This document shows positions 1-6,327 of a DNA stretch of 14,599 bases, in pieces. The number at the start of each line of letters is the position of its first letter. The first letter of the stretch is position 1. The notes beneath the pieces were generated by a model. It did not search any database, was not told where the DNA came from, and was given only the letters and a program-made list of their open reading frames with translations. Source of the stretch: Fimbriimonadaceae bacterium (GTDB lineage: Bacteria > Armatimonadota > Fimbriimonadia > Fimbriimonadales > Fimbriimonadaceae). A program made the position numbers and the translations under genes. The stretch is taken from contig JACMJO010000050.1 of the NCBI GenBank assembly GCA_014380605.1, positions 1-14,599 of the forward strand, given 5' to 3'.

Positions 1-1008
1 GCTTTGACCGGCTCAGCCTTGGCCCAGTCTAGCGATCGGATTCTAATTCGTGAGAACGAGGTTCTCTCTGTGAAGTTCGATAGCTCGATCAGCGCCAAGT
101 CCACTCGACGCGGCGATCGTTTCACTGCGACGGTTGATGGGGATCGCTATCTTCCTAGTGGCACTAAACTCGTTGGTCGCGTTGCCGACATCCAGAGGAA
201 GGATGGCGACAGAAAGGCGTTCGCCGATCTCGAGTTTACGGAGATCGAACTGCCGAACGGTCGGAAAGTGGATATCGAAGCGTATCCGGTTCCGATCAAT
301 GATCGGACTGTGAGGCGGGATCGCAACGGCCGAATGGAGGCCAAGAAGGCGACTCGGCGCGACAACGTCGTGATTGGTTCGACGGTTGGCGGCCTTATCC
401 TAGGCACGATATTCAAGAAGCCGTTTGAAGGGACCGTTATCGGAGCCCTGGCGGGAATTCTGGTCGCAGAGACCGATGCGCTGAATACGAATGGCGAAAT
501 GATTGTCGATAAGGGCCAGAAAATGGGCGCGGCGTTTGAACGCGAGGTATCCATCGATGGGCGGGACGACGGCTATCGGAGCGATGATCGCGACGTTCGC
601 GACGTCGATCGTGATCGTGACCGACAAAACCGGGATCAGGACACTCGGGGAGAGGTCGATAGTCGATCAATTCTCCTCGAGTTCGATAAGCAAGAATTGC
701 GGTTTAACGCCAATCGAGCTCCTTATCGTGATGGTTCGACGGTGATGGTTCCGCTAGCGGAGATGGCGGATCAACTTGGTCTTGAGGTCAGCCGCACCTC
801 CGAGAAGATTTTCTTTTTAGAAGATGAAGATAACGTGCTAAAACTTGAACAAAACCGCTCGGATGCACGTCTTAATAGCAAGCGCATAAGCTTGCCCCGT
901 GCGATCGTTGAAAAGGACGGCATCATGTATGTCCCCATTGAGGCTTTCGCCGCGATTAAGCGAGATGCGCTTTACGTGAACGGCACGAGGGTTGTGTCTC
1001 GAACGTAG
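1..1008 (+). CDS. Secreted protein with C-terminal copper-amine-oxidase-N-like domain (5' end missing)
   Basis: The reading frame is open from base 1 and ends at TAG 1006-1008. The first residues (A-L-T-G-S-A-L-A-Q) look like the end of a signal peptide with an ALA|Q cleavage site, so the true start lies before the window. Counting from the TTG at base 4, residues 15-100 form a beta-rich region with a L-P-S-G-T-K-L-x-G-R-V stretch, reminiscent of TrbI-like beta domains. Residues 122-155 are a glycine-rich hydrophobic segment of glycine-zipper type. Residues 186-220 are an Asp/Arg-rich low-complexity linker. Residues 222-334 resemble the copper amine oxidase N-terminal domain (PF07833 type), with V-P-L-A-E-M-A-D-Q-L-G and Y-V-P-I-E-A-F. 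In that family this domain usually mediates envelope or wall binding and is not an enzyme. The protein probably sits in the envelope; its exact role is unknown. Confidence 0.75.
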   Translation, partial: ALTGSALAQSSDRILIRENEVLSVKFDSSISAKSTRRGDRFTATVDGDRYLPSGTKLVGRVADIQRKDGDRKAFADLEFTEIELPNGRKVDIEAYPVPINDRTVRRDRNGRMEAKKATRRDNVVIGSTVGGLILGTIFKKPFEGTVIGALAGILVAETDALNTNGEMIVDKGQKMGAAFEREVSIDGRDDGYRSDDRDVRDVDRDRDRQNRDQDTRGEVDSRSILLEFDKQELRFNANRAPYRDGSTVMVPLAEMADQLGLEVSRTSEKIFFLEDEDNVLKLEQNRSDARLNSKRISLPRAIVEKDGIMYVPIEAFAAIKRDALYVNGTRVVSRT

Positions 1009-1049
1009 AGATCCATAAAACTGAATAGCCATTCTTTCCTCCCTCCCCC

Positions 1050-1090
1050 AGCCCCGCGTCTAGCCCTCAGACCGGGGCTCATCAGTTTTT
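1050..1090 (+). terminator. Hairpin terminator after the secreted-protein gene
   Basis: AGCCCCG (1050-1056) pairs with CGGGGCT (1073-1079), and inside it GTCT (1058-1061) pairs with AGAC (1069-1072), leaving one bulged C and a 7-nt loop. A run of five T (1086-1090) follows six bases later on the + strand. The gap before the T run is longer than ideal. On the minus strand the hairpin is followed by purines rather than a T run, so it should mainly stop the + strand gene, although the hairpin also lies beyond the 3' end of the convergent gene at 1106. Confidence 0.6.
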
Positions 1091-1105
1091 GACGAGCGTG
1101 CGGCC

Positions 1106-2614
1106 TCACCTTGTGGCGATCTCGGTGTTCAGGGATTCGGGGCGGACTTGCCAGGTTGTGGGATTTAGTTGGCGGCAGACGACTTGCTTCCTCCTTGTCC
1201 CTGTATAAGGATCCAGCGACCAGGCTTTTAGGGTTTGGTTCGATTTCAGTTCGAACGTTGTCGAGGCGGGAATCTCCCTCACAGGCGTTGATCCGCGGTT
1301 ATCGGCGCTGAAAACCACTCGATCCTTTACCAAATGGCTTTTGAATCCGGTGTTTTGAGCGTCGCCAAACTGAATCAGGAGCATCCTCGTGGAAGAATCG
1401 AGTGCCCTTCCGTCTAAGGAACCGATGAAATCGGCCCTTCGCTTTGCCTCATTTCCAGAAATATTGATCTGATACTGGGGTGACTGGAAAGTGTAGGTGC
1501 CAGCGTTTCGATTCCAGTTAACAGTCGCGGGCGATGAGGGTTTTCGAAGAAGGAGAACCATAGCCCTCTCGGTCGCCAGACGAACGGGGTCCGTGTGGAA
1601 AGCCATTTGGTCGATCGGAGCAAGCCGATCCGACATCATTCCTTCATTGGTGGCGAGGGCGAATGAGAGCACGCAAGAAGCTCCCTGCCGTTGCATCTCT
1701 CCGGCGAAGAACAGGCCGGTCTCCCCACGAAGCTTGTTGTATGGAAGCGAGCCCCACTCAGTCGAAAACCAAGGTCGGCTGGGCATGCGGCGTTGGGCGA
1801 GTTGCCAATGTTGTCTGACCCCTGAAGTGTTGAGGAAGGTTTTGCCTTGAGGATGATCCCAATACTCATGAAAGTCCTCGACGTTGAATATCCGTCCGGT
1901 GGTGAGGAACTGCGGATCGATCTCAGAGTTAAGTCCCCAAACCAGCCCGTCGTAGCCCGTGTCTCGGACCTTTTTCAGCATCCATCGATAGGCGGGGTCG
2001 TAACGCCTAGCCTGGACATTGAGGAATCGGGGGTCGTCTTCGTTTAAGGGGCAGATGCCAAAGATAGCAGGCTCATCCTTCCAGGCAAGACAGCCTTTGG
2101 CACGACTTGGGGTGTTGAGTAGCTTAGTGGCGTATGTTTCCCAGTCGGTTCGAATTCTTGGGTCGGCGTTTAGTACTCCCCGCTTAAAGGCCCCTACGTC
2201 GCTCGCACGCTCGCTGAAGAGGTCAATCGTGACGTAGATACCCTGCGCCTTCAACGCGGCGACGAAACGGTCAATCCCGGCTTTGAAATCCCAACCGCGG
2301 TCGCGGATCACCCAGTCCATGTGGTGAAGCCTGACTGCGTTGTAGCCACGGGTCTTGAGATCTAGCGCCCACTGGTTGGCTTGGGCATCGGAATTTGGGA
2401 AGCAGGCCATTCCGGTTAGATTGGTGCCGACGAGTACTCGCCGGGTTTCTTTTGGGTCTTGCTCAAATCTGAGGTTGGGTCCGTCTGCAATCAATCGACC
2501 TCTAGAACCCGGGATTGGAAAGGGCGTCGTAAGATCAAATGCTGATCCAGGCTTAGGGCCTGGCCCGGCGATGGCCGAGGTGACGAGAAGAAGGAGGGGT
2601 AACAGTCGGCGCAT
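1106..2614 (-). CDS. Secreted clan GH-A glycoside hydrolase (GH5/cellulase-like)
   Basis: A 502-aa protein is predicted from the ATG at 2614. That start gives a clean signal peptide (M-R-R then an L-rich core ending near A-I-A-G, residues 1-18); longer forms would place about 67 unlikely residues inside pdxT. A (beta/alpha)8-type domain follows. It has G-T-N-L-T-G-M (63-69), R-L-H-H-M-D (95-100), the acid/base motif L-N-E (Glu192), a His/Trp-rich segment E-D-F-H-E-Y-W (246-252) and the nucleophile motif F-S-T-E-W-G (Glu286). The Asn-Glu plus second Glu pattern is that of retaining clan GH-A enzymes, with GH5 as the closest guess. Residues 360-502 form a C-terminal beta domain. The substrate cannot be read from the sequence. 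The gene starts 16 bp after the pdxT stop, with no clear Shine-Dalgarno, so it is probably co-transcribed with pdxT. Confidence 0.75.
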   Translation of the reverse strand: MRRLLPLLLLVTSAIAGPGPKPGSAFDLTTPFPIPGSRGRLIADGPNLRFEQDPKETRRVLVGTNLTGMACFPNSDAQANQWALDLKTRGYNAVRLHHMDWVIRDRGWDFKAGIDRFVAALKAQGIYVTIDLFSERASDVGAFKRGVLNADPRIRTDWETYATKLLNTPSRAKGCLAWKDEPAIFGICPLNEDDPRFLNVQARRYDPAYRWMLKKVRDTGYDGLVWGLNSEIDPQFLTTGRIFNVEDFHEYWDHPQGKTFLNTSGVRQHWQLAQRRMPSRPWFSTEWGSLPYNKLRGETGLFFAGEMQRQGASCVLSFALATNEGMMSDRLAPIDQMAFHTDPVRLATERAMVLLLRKPSSPATVNWNRNAGTYTFQSPQYQINISGNEAKRRADFIGSLDGRALDSSTRMLLIQFGDAQNTGFKSHLVKDRVVFSADNRGSTPVREIPASTTFELKSNQTLKAWSLDPYTGTRRKQVVCRQLNPTTWQVRPESLNTEIATR

Positions 2615-2630
2615 TGAATTTGTTAGACGC

Positions 2631-3200
2631 CTAGAAGCCCAAAAACCAGTGGTGAAGGCGAGTGTCATCGGTAAGTTCGGGATGGAATGAGGTTCCGAGG
2701 AGATTGCCCTGGCGGACGGCGACGACCCTGCCATCGTACGTTGCAATCGGTTTAGCGTCGCCTCGGCATTCGGTGACGATGGGAGCTCGGATGAAGACCC
2801 CGGTGACGGCTTCATCCAATCCGTCTACTTGAACTTCATCCTCAAAGCTGTGAACCTGGGCTCCAAAGGCGTTCCGCCTTACCGTGATGTCCAGGAGGTT
2901 GAGTGAGTATTGATCGCGATCCTCCACCTTGGAGGCCATGAGGATCATGCCCATGCAAGTACCCCAGATGGGCAAACCTTCCGTAGCCTTCTCCTGAAGC
3001 GCTTGGCCAAGACCGAATCGCTCCATCAGCATGCCCACTGTTGTGCTTTCACCACCGGGAATGATGACCCGTTCAACATCGGCTAGGTCCTCCGGAACAC
3101 GGACTTCCCGAACGTCTAGGTCGGGAATCTCGCAACGCTCCAAGGCTAGGATGTGCTTTTCGAAGTCGCCCTGGATGGCGACAACGCCGACTTCTGGCAT
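2631..3200 (-). CDS. pdxT: Pyridoxal 5'-phosphate synthase glutaminase subunit PdxT
   Basis: PdxT hydrolyses glutamine and channels ammonia to PdxS, which builds PLP from a pentose 5-phosphate and glyceraldehyde 3-phosphate in the cytoplasm. The 189-aa product matches the usual length of about 190-200 aa. It starts M-P-E-V-G-V-V-A-I-Q-G-D. Family motifs are G-G-E-S-T (49-53), the nucleophile Cys82 in G-T-C-M-G-M, F-I-R-A-P (136-140), and the His173/Glu175 pair in S-F-H-P-E-L. The catalytic triad is therefore complete. I chose the ATG at 3200 because the protein then begins where the family does; longer forms run into the promoter region of the divergent arginase gene. There is no Shine-Dalgarno, and a -10-like TACACT lies 6 nt upstream, so the mRNA may be leaderless. 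The partner pdxS is not in this window. Confidence 0.95.
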   Translation of the reverse strand: MPEVGVVAIQGDFEKHILALERCEIPDLDVREVRVPEDLADVERVIIPGGESTTVGMLMERFGLGQALQEKATEGLPIWGTCMGMILMASKVEDRDQYSLNLLDITVRRNAFGAQVHSFEDEVQVDGLDEAVTGVFIRAPIVTECRGDAKPIATYDGRVVAVRQGNLLGTSFHPELTDDTRLHHWFLGF

Positions 3201-3212
3201 GAGGTGAGTGTA
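3201..3212 (-). promoter_or_regulatory. Putative -10 box placing pdxT as a leaderless transcript
   Basis: On the minus strand TACACT (3212 to 3207) is separated from the pdxT ATG by only 6 nt (CACCTC). With the usual 6-7 nt between a -10 box and the start of transcription, transcription would begin at or next to the A of the ATG. No good -35 hexamer is seen; the expected position falls within the heptamer repeat at 3219-3246. Confidence 0.5.
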
Positions 3213-3218
3213 CTTGTG

Positions 3219-3246
3219 TGGGATGTGGTCTGTGGTTTGTAGTCTG
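3219..3246. repeat. Four tandem heptamers (TGGTYTG-like) in the pdxT/arginase divergent region
   Basis: On the + strand the units are TGGGATG (3219-3225), TGGTCTG (3226-3232), TGGTTTG (3233-3239) and TAGTCTG (3240-3246). Read from the pdxT side the consensus is CARACCA. The array covers the -35 region expected for the pdxT promoter. It could be an operator for an activator or repressor, or a short tandemly repeated sequence of the kind described in cyanobacteria. The pattern is read directly; the function is inference. Confidence 0.5.
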
Positions 3247-3325
3247 ATCTTCGACTTGGAACTGTGCCGTGGCCGAACACCAGACGGCGAACCACCCCCG
3301 CACAAACTACATCGCACCCTCCCGG

Positions 3326-3341
3326 TACAATTTGCAGCGTG
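3326..3341 (+). promoter_or_regulatory. Putative -10 box placing the arginase gene as a leaderless transcript
   Basis: TACAAT (3326-3331) matches the sigma-70 -10 consensus at five of six bases. It ends 7 nt before the GTG start codon (3339-3341), so the predicted transcription start falls on or beside the G of the start codon. No Shine-Dalgarno can fit between them. A recognisable -35 hexamer is not seen at 17-18 nt spacing. Confidence 0.55.
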
Positions 3342-4289
3342 ATTGAGATCATTGGGGCACCGTTCGACTTGTGCGGGCCACAGCAAGGGAGCCGCCTGGG
3401 ACCCCCCGCTTTAAGGTTGGCGGGGTTGGCTCCGGTCCTCAGCAAGTTGGGCCTGGTTGTCACTGATCATGGCGACTTACCAACAGGTGTTGAAAGCCCG
3501 AATCTGCAAGGGATGCTTAATTTCGATTCTTTGATTGGCTATCTCCCGGAACTCAAGAATCGAACTGCCCAAGCGCTCGACCGGGGAGCAATTCCGCTGG
3601 TACTGGGAGGCGGTCACGAACTCGCCATGGGTTACATTTCGGCGGCGTTGGCAAAGTTCGACGGCGATCTGGCCCTGCTGTGGATCGATGCCCACGCGGA
3701 TGCGAACACTCCGAAAACCAGCCCCTCAGGCAATATCCACGGGATGCCGATCGCGGCTTTGCAAGGTCTCACCAGCGGGGTTGAAGGCTTGGTTGACAAG
3801 CAGTGGCAGAGGTTTCTGGACGAGGTTGTTCCGACAACTCGGATGCGTCCGGAGAGGTGCGCCTGGTACGGGCTGAGAGATGTAGACCCAGGAGAGCGCG
3901 ACCTTATTCGGCGTACACCAGGCGATCTCGCGATAACGATGCAGGATGTGGATCGGCGGGGGGTGGTTGAAACTATGCGAGAGTTCAACCGCTGGATTCG
4001 GAACACGGGTGCGAAGTACCTCTGGATCTCCTTTGACGTGGATGTTCTCGACCCGATTCTGGCTCCTGGAACGGGCACTGCCGTGCGCGGTGGCCTTAGT
4101 TATCGAGAAGGACATTTGCTGGCAGAGATGATTCGGGAGTTCCTCGACGCTCCCGATTGCGCATTCGAACTGGTCGGTCTCGACGTCGTCGAAGTCAACC
4201 CGCTCATCGACTCTCACAACGAGACCGCGAAGATGGCGGTCGAATGGGTGGGGTCGTTGTTCGGGAAGTCGATCTTGGGGGTTCATTGA
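3339..4289 (+). CDS. rocF: Arginase
   Basis: Arginase hydrolyses L-arginine to ornithine and urea using two Mn ions. The 316-aa product from the GTG at 3339 begins V-I-E-I-I-G-A-P-F-D-L, exactly where bacterial arginases begin. The metal ligands are present: His93, Asp117, His119, Asp121 (D-A-H-A-D), Asp233 and Asp235 (F-D-V-D). The arginase-type G-N-I-H-G-M-P loop (131-137) and Glu285 in V-E-V-N-P favour arginase over agmatinase. One oddity is that the usual G-G-D-H-S motif reads G-G-G-H-E (90-94), a form I associate with formimidoylglutamase. An ATG at 3264 would add an unlikely basic, Thr/Pro-rich leader across the -10 box and was rejected. The gene is divergent from pdxT and its stop overlaps the start of kdsD by 4 bp. 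Confidence 0.9.
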   Translation: MIEIIGAPFDLCGPQQGSRLGPPALRLAGLAPVLSKLGLVVTDHGDLPTGVESPNLQGMLNFDSLIGYLPELKNRTAQALDRGAIPLVLGGGHELAMGYISAALAKFDGDLALLWIDAHADANTPKTSPSGNIHGMPIAALQGLTSGVEGLVDKQWQRFLDEVVPTTRMRPERCAWYGLRDVDPGERDLIRRTPGDLAITMQDVDRRGVVETMREFNRWIRNTGAKYLWISFDVDVLDPILAPGTGTAVRGGLSYREGHLLAEMIREFLDAPDCAFELVGLDVVEVNPLIDSHNETAKMAVEWVGSLFGKSILGVH

Positions 4290-5248
4290 GCCTAGAAGTT
4301 GGCCGGGGAGCCCTGAGACAAGAGGCGGCGGCGATCCTTGCCCTTGCGGATAAGCTTGGCGCTGAGTTTGAGGCGGCGATCGATATGATCCTGGCCTGCC
4401 CAGGGCGCGTCATCACCTGTGGAGTCGGGAAGTCGGGCCACATCGCGCGGAAGACGGCGGGGACGCTTAGCAGTACGGGAACTCCCTCGTTGTTCCTGCA
4501 TGCGGCGGAGGCGGTTCACGGCGATTTGGGGATGGTAACCGCGGGGGATGTGGTGATCCTCTACAGCCACAGCGGGGAGACGGATGAAGTTGTGAGGCTA
4601 TTCCCGTCCATTCGGGCCCAGGGGGCCAAGTCGATTCTAGTTACCGGTCGTCCAGGTTCCAGTGCGGGAAGGGAAGCGGACCTTTGCCTGAACACCTTTG
4701 TGGAGGAAGAGGCTTGTCCCAACAATCTGGCACCAACTACCTCTACCACCGCAATGCTGGCGTTGTCGGATGCCTTGGCGGTCGCGACGATGGACCGACG
4801 AGGGTTTTCGAAGGATGATTTTGCCAGGTTCCATCCCAGTGGGGCGCTTGGCAAGAGGCTCTTGTTGACGGTCAGGGATGTGATGCGGGCCTATCCCGAT
4901 ATCGCCCATGTCTCAGCGTCGGCTACCGCAACGGATGTAATCCGGTCGATGACTCAGGCGGCAGTCGGCGCGGCTTGCGTGGTGGATGGGGAGGTTCGGT
5001 TGTTGGGGCTGGTGAGCGAAAGCGACCTTCGCAAGCACTTGCTGTCGCATGAGAATCCTCTGGCATCCCTGGCATCGGAGCTGATGAACTCTGACCCGAC
5101 GACGATCGAGCCTGATTTACTGGCGATCGAAGCGTTTGAGGTCTTCCAGAACTTCCCGGTGAAGATCGGCGAATTGCCGGTCGTCGAGGATGGAAAGGTT
5201 GCAGGATTGCTGGTCTTGAAGGACCTATTGAGAAGCGGGATTCTCTAG
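4286..5248 (+). CDS. kdsD: Arabinose-5-phosphate isomerase (KdsD/KpsF/GutQ family)
   Basis: The enzyme converts ribulose 5-phosphate to arabinose 5-phosphate, the first committed step toward Kdo of lipopolysaccharide. The 320-aa product has a SIS sugar-isomerase domain (about 5-180) followed by two CBS domains (about 196-320), the standard KdsD layout. Motifs are G-V-G-K-S-G-H-I (46-53), A-E-A-V-H-G-D-L-G-M (74-83), S-H-S-G-E-T-D-E (94-101) and F-H-P-S-G-A-L-G-K-R-L (182-192), including the Lys49 and His183 positions expected for catalysis. I chose the TTG at 4286 because it forms a 4-bp TTGA overlap with the arginase stop and the family starts about there. An ATG at 4244 would add 14 residues and remains possible. 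The gene is translationally coupled to arginase, although the two pathways are unrelated. Its presence argues for an outer membrane. Confidence 0.9.
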   Translation: MSLEVGRGALRQEAAAILALADKLGAEFEAAIDMILACPGRVITCGVGKSGHIARKTAGTLSSTGTPSLFLHAAEAVHGDLGMVTAGDVVILYSHSGETDEVVRLFPSIRAQGAKSILVTGRPGSSAGREADLCLNTFVEEEACPNNLAPTTSTTAMLALSDALAVATMDRRGFSKDDFARFHPSGALGKRLLLTVRDVMRAYPDIAHVSASATATDVIRSMTQAAVGAACVVDGEVRLLGLVSESDLRKHLLSHENPLASLASELMNSDPTTIEPDLLAIEAFEVFQNFPVKIGELPVVEDGKVAGLLVLKDLLRSGIL

Positions 5249-5249
5249 C

Positions 5250-5273
5250 GTTGCGCGCAGGGGCACGCGCGGT
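5250..5273 (+). terminator. GC-rich hairpin after kdsD, possible weak terminator
   Basis: TTGCGCG (5251-5257) can pair with CGCGCGG (5266-5272), giving five G-C pairs plus two wobble pairs around an 8-nt loop, directly after the kdsD stop. There is no T run, so intrinsic termination is doubtful. Confidence 0.25.
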
Positions 5274-5284
5274 ACGACTGCCGC

Positions 5285-5313
5285 TTGCTCAGATTCTCTG
5301 AAAGTGTCATACT
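5285..5313 (+). promoter_or_regulatory. Putative sigma-70 promoter for the permease pair
   Basis: TTGCTC (5285-5290) and CATACT (5308-5313) are 17 bp apart. The predicted transcription start is about 5320-5322, directly before the GTG at 5323, leaving no room for a Shine-Dalgarno. The same -35 hexamer TTGCTC occurs before the tRNA-Trp gene at 14205. Confidence 0.5.
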
Positions 5314-5322
5314 GGGAACTCC

Positions 5323-6327
5323 GTGGAGCAAGCATTTCCAACCCAACCGGAAGTTCCACGCATGCCATCTGCCGTGCCCAAGGTTTTGCGCGCTGTCGGG
5401 CTGAGATCGGTTTACGGCCTCTTTAGCCTGATCTTCATCTCCCTGGTCGTTTTTCTTGCCGATGAGGTGTCACCAGGAGACGCCGCCACCGTTATGGCGG
5501 GTGAGAAGGCGACTCTGAAACAGGTAGAGCAGCTTCGAGAGCAGTACGGCCTAAACCGAGCCTGGCCGATTCGCTATCTGGAATTCTTGGGCAGGGCCGC
5601 AACGTTGGACTTTGGGAAAAGCTACTTTGGCACCAAGCGCAACGTCCGCGAAATGATCATTGAGAAACTGCCGTTGACGGCCATGCTTGCCTTCACCGGA
5701 ATTCTCATTGCAATCATCGTCGGAATCTCGCTTGGAACCATCGCAAGCATTTACCGAACGCGCCCTCCCGACACCTTCATTCTCATTGTCTCAACGCTTG
5801 GCGTGACCGTTCCCACATTTGTCTTGGCCCCTACCTTGGTATTCATATTTGCCACCAAGATGAACTACCTCCCGCCAACGTGGGAGGTCAATCTCCGCGC
5901 TCCCCTGTGGATGTACCTGATACTTCCAGTTTCCATTTTGGCGGCCCGACCAGCGGCGCTCCTGACCCGCGTCACCCGTGCAAGCATGATCGAAACGATG
6001 CAGCAGGAGTTCATTCGGACGGCGATCGCGAAGGGCGTTCCACCTGGAAGATTGGTATTGAGGCATGCGCTTAGAAATGCTGTTTTGCCAGTCGTAACGG
6101 TTATTGGAACCAGCTTTGGGTTCATGCTCACGGGTTCTTTTGTGCTGGAGACGGTGTTCACGATTCCGGGTATTGGCCAGGAAGGAATCGACGCAATCTT
6201 GCAGGGCGATATGCCCCGCATCCAGGGGATTGTTCTCATGACCGGACTCATGTTTTTGCTCTTGAACCTGCTGGTGGACATCCTCTTGCCGATTCTTGAT
6301 CCTCGCATCAGGGAGGCTCAGGTTTGA
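5323..6327 (+). CDS. ABC transporter permease, oligopeptide/dipeptide type (DppB/OppB-like)
   Basis: This is an inner-membrane permease subunit of a peptide/nickel-type ABC importer. The 334-aa product has an N-terminal membrane segment (about 30-47), the periplasmic G-L-N-R-A-W-P-I-R-Y-L-E-F region (76-88) typical of the DppB branch, then further hydrophobic segments at about 118-144, 151-178, 196-213, 255-275 and 302-326. The EAA loop that contacts the ATPase is E-F-I-R-T-A-I-A-K-G-V (229-239). The C-terminal I-L-D-P-R-I-R is family-typical. The GTG at 5323 was chosen because a promoter ends just before it; the ATG at 5362 is the alternative and would drop a 13-residue leader. The next gene overlaps by 4 bp. 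No ATPase or solute-binding protein is in the window, so the substrate is unknown. Confidence 0.9.
   Translation: MEQAFPTQPEVPRMPSAVPKVLRAVGLRSVYGLFSLIFISLVVFLADEVSPGDAATVMAGEKATLKQVEQLREQYGLNRAWPIRYLEFLGRAATLDFGKSYFGTKRNVREMIIEKLPLTAMLAFTGILIAIIVGISLGTIASIYRTRPPDTFILIVSTLGVTVPTFVLAPTLVFIFATKMNYLPPTWEVNLRAPLWMYLILPVSILAARPAALLTRVTRASMIETMQQEFIRTAIAKGVPPGRLVLRHALRNAVLPVVTVIGTSFGFMLTGSFVLETVFTIPGIGQEGIDAILQGDMPRIQGIVLMTGLMFLLLNLLVDILLPILDPRIREAQV
6311..6316 (+). promoter_or_regulatory. Shine-Dalgarno fixing the TTG start of the second permease gene
   Basis: GGGAGG lies 7 nt before the TTG at 6324. This supports the TTG start, which overlaps the preceding stop as TTGA. It also shows that this organism does use Shine-Dalgarno pairing at internal operon genes. 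Confidence 0.7.

Noticed and set aside
400..745. Several overlapping short frames opposite or within the left-edge gene
   Set aside because: They are rich in Arg/Ser/Pro, have no start signals, and arise from the Asp/Arg-rich codon pattern of the real gene.
2615..2815. N-terminal extension of the glycoside hydrolase
   Set aside because: The extra residues lie inside pdxT, are Ser/Pro-rich and would bury the signal peptide that begins at 2614.
3264..3338. Earlier ATG start for arginase
   Set aside because: The added 25 residues do not resemble any arginase N-terminus and the segment contains the TACAAT -10 box.
3201..3386. N-terminal extension of pdxT
   Set aside because: It would cross the heptamer repeats and overlap the divergent arginase gene; PdxT proteins begin at the M-P-E-V-G-V-V position.
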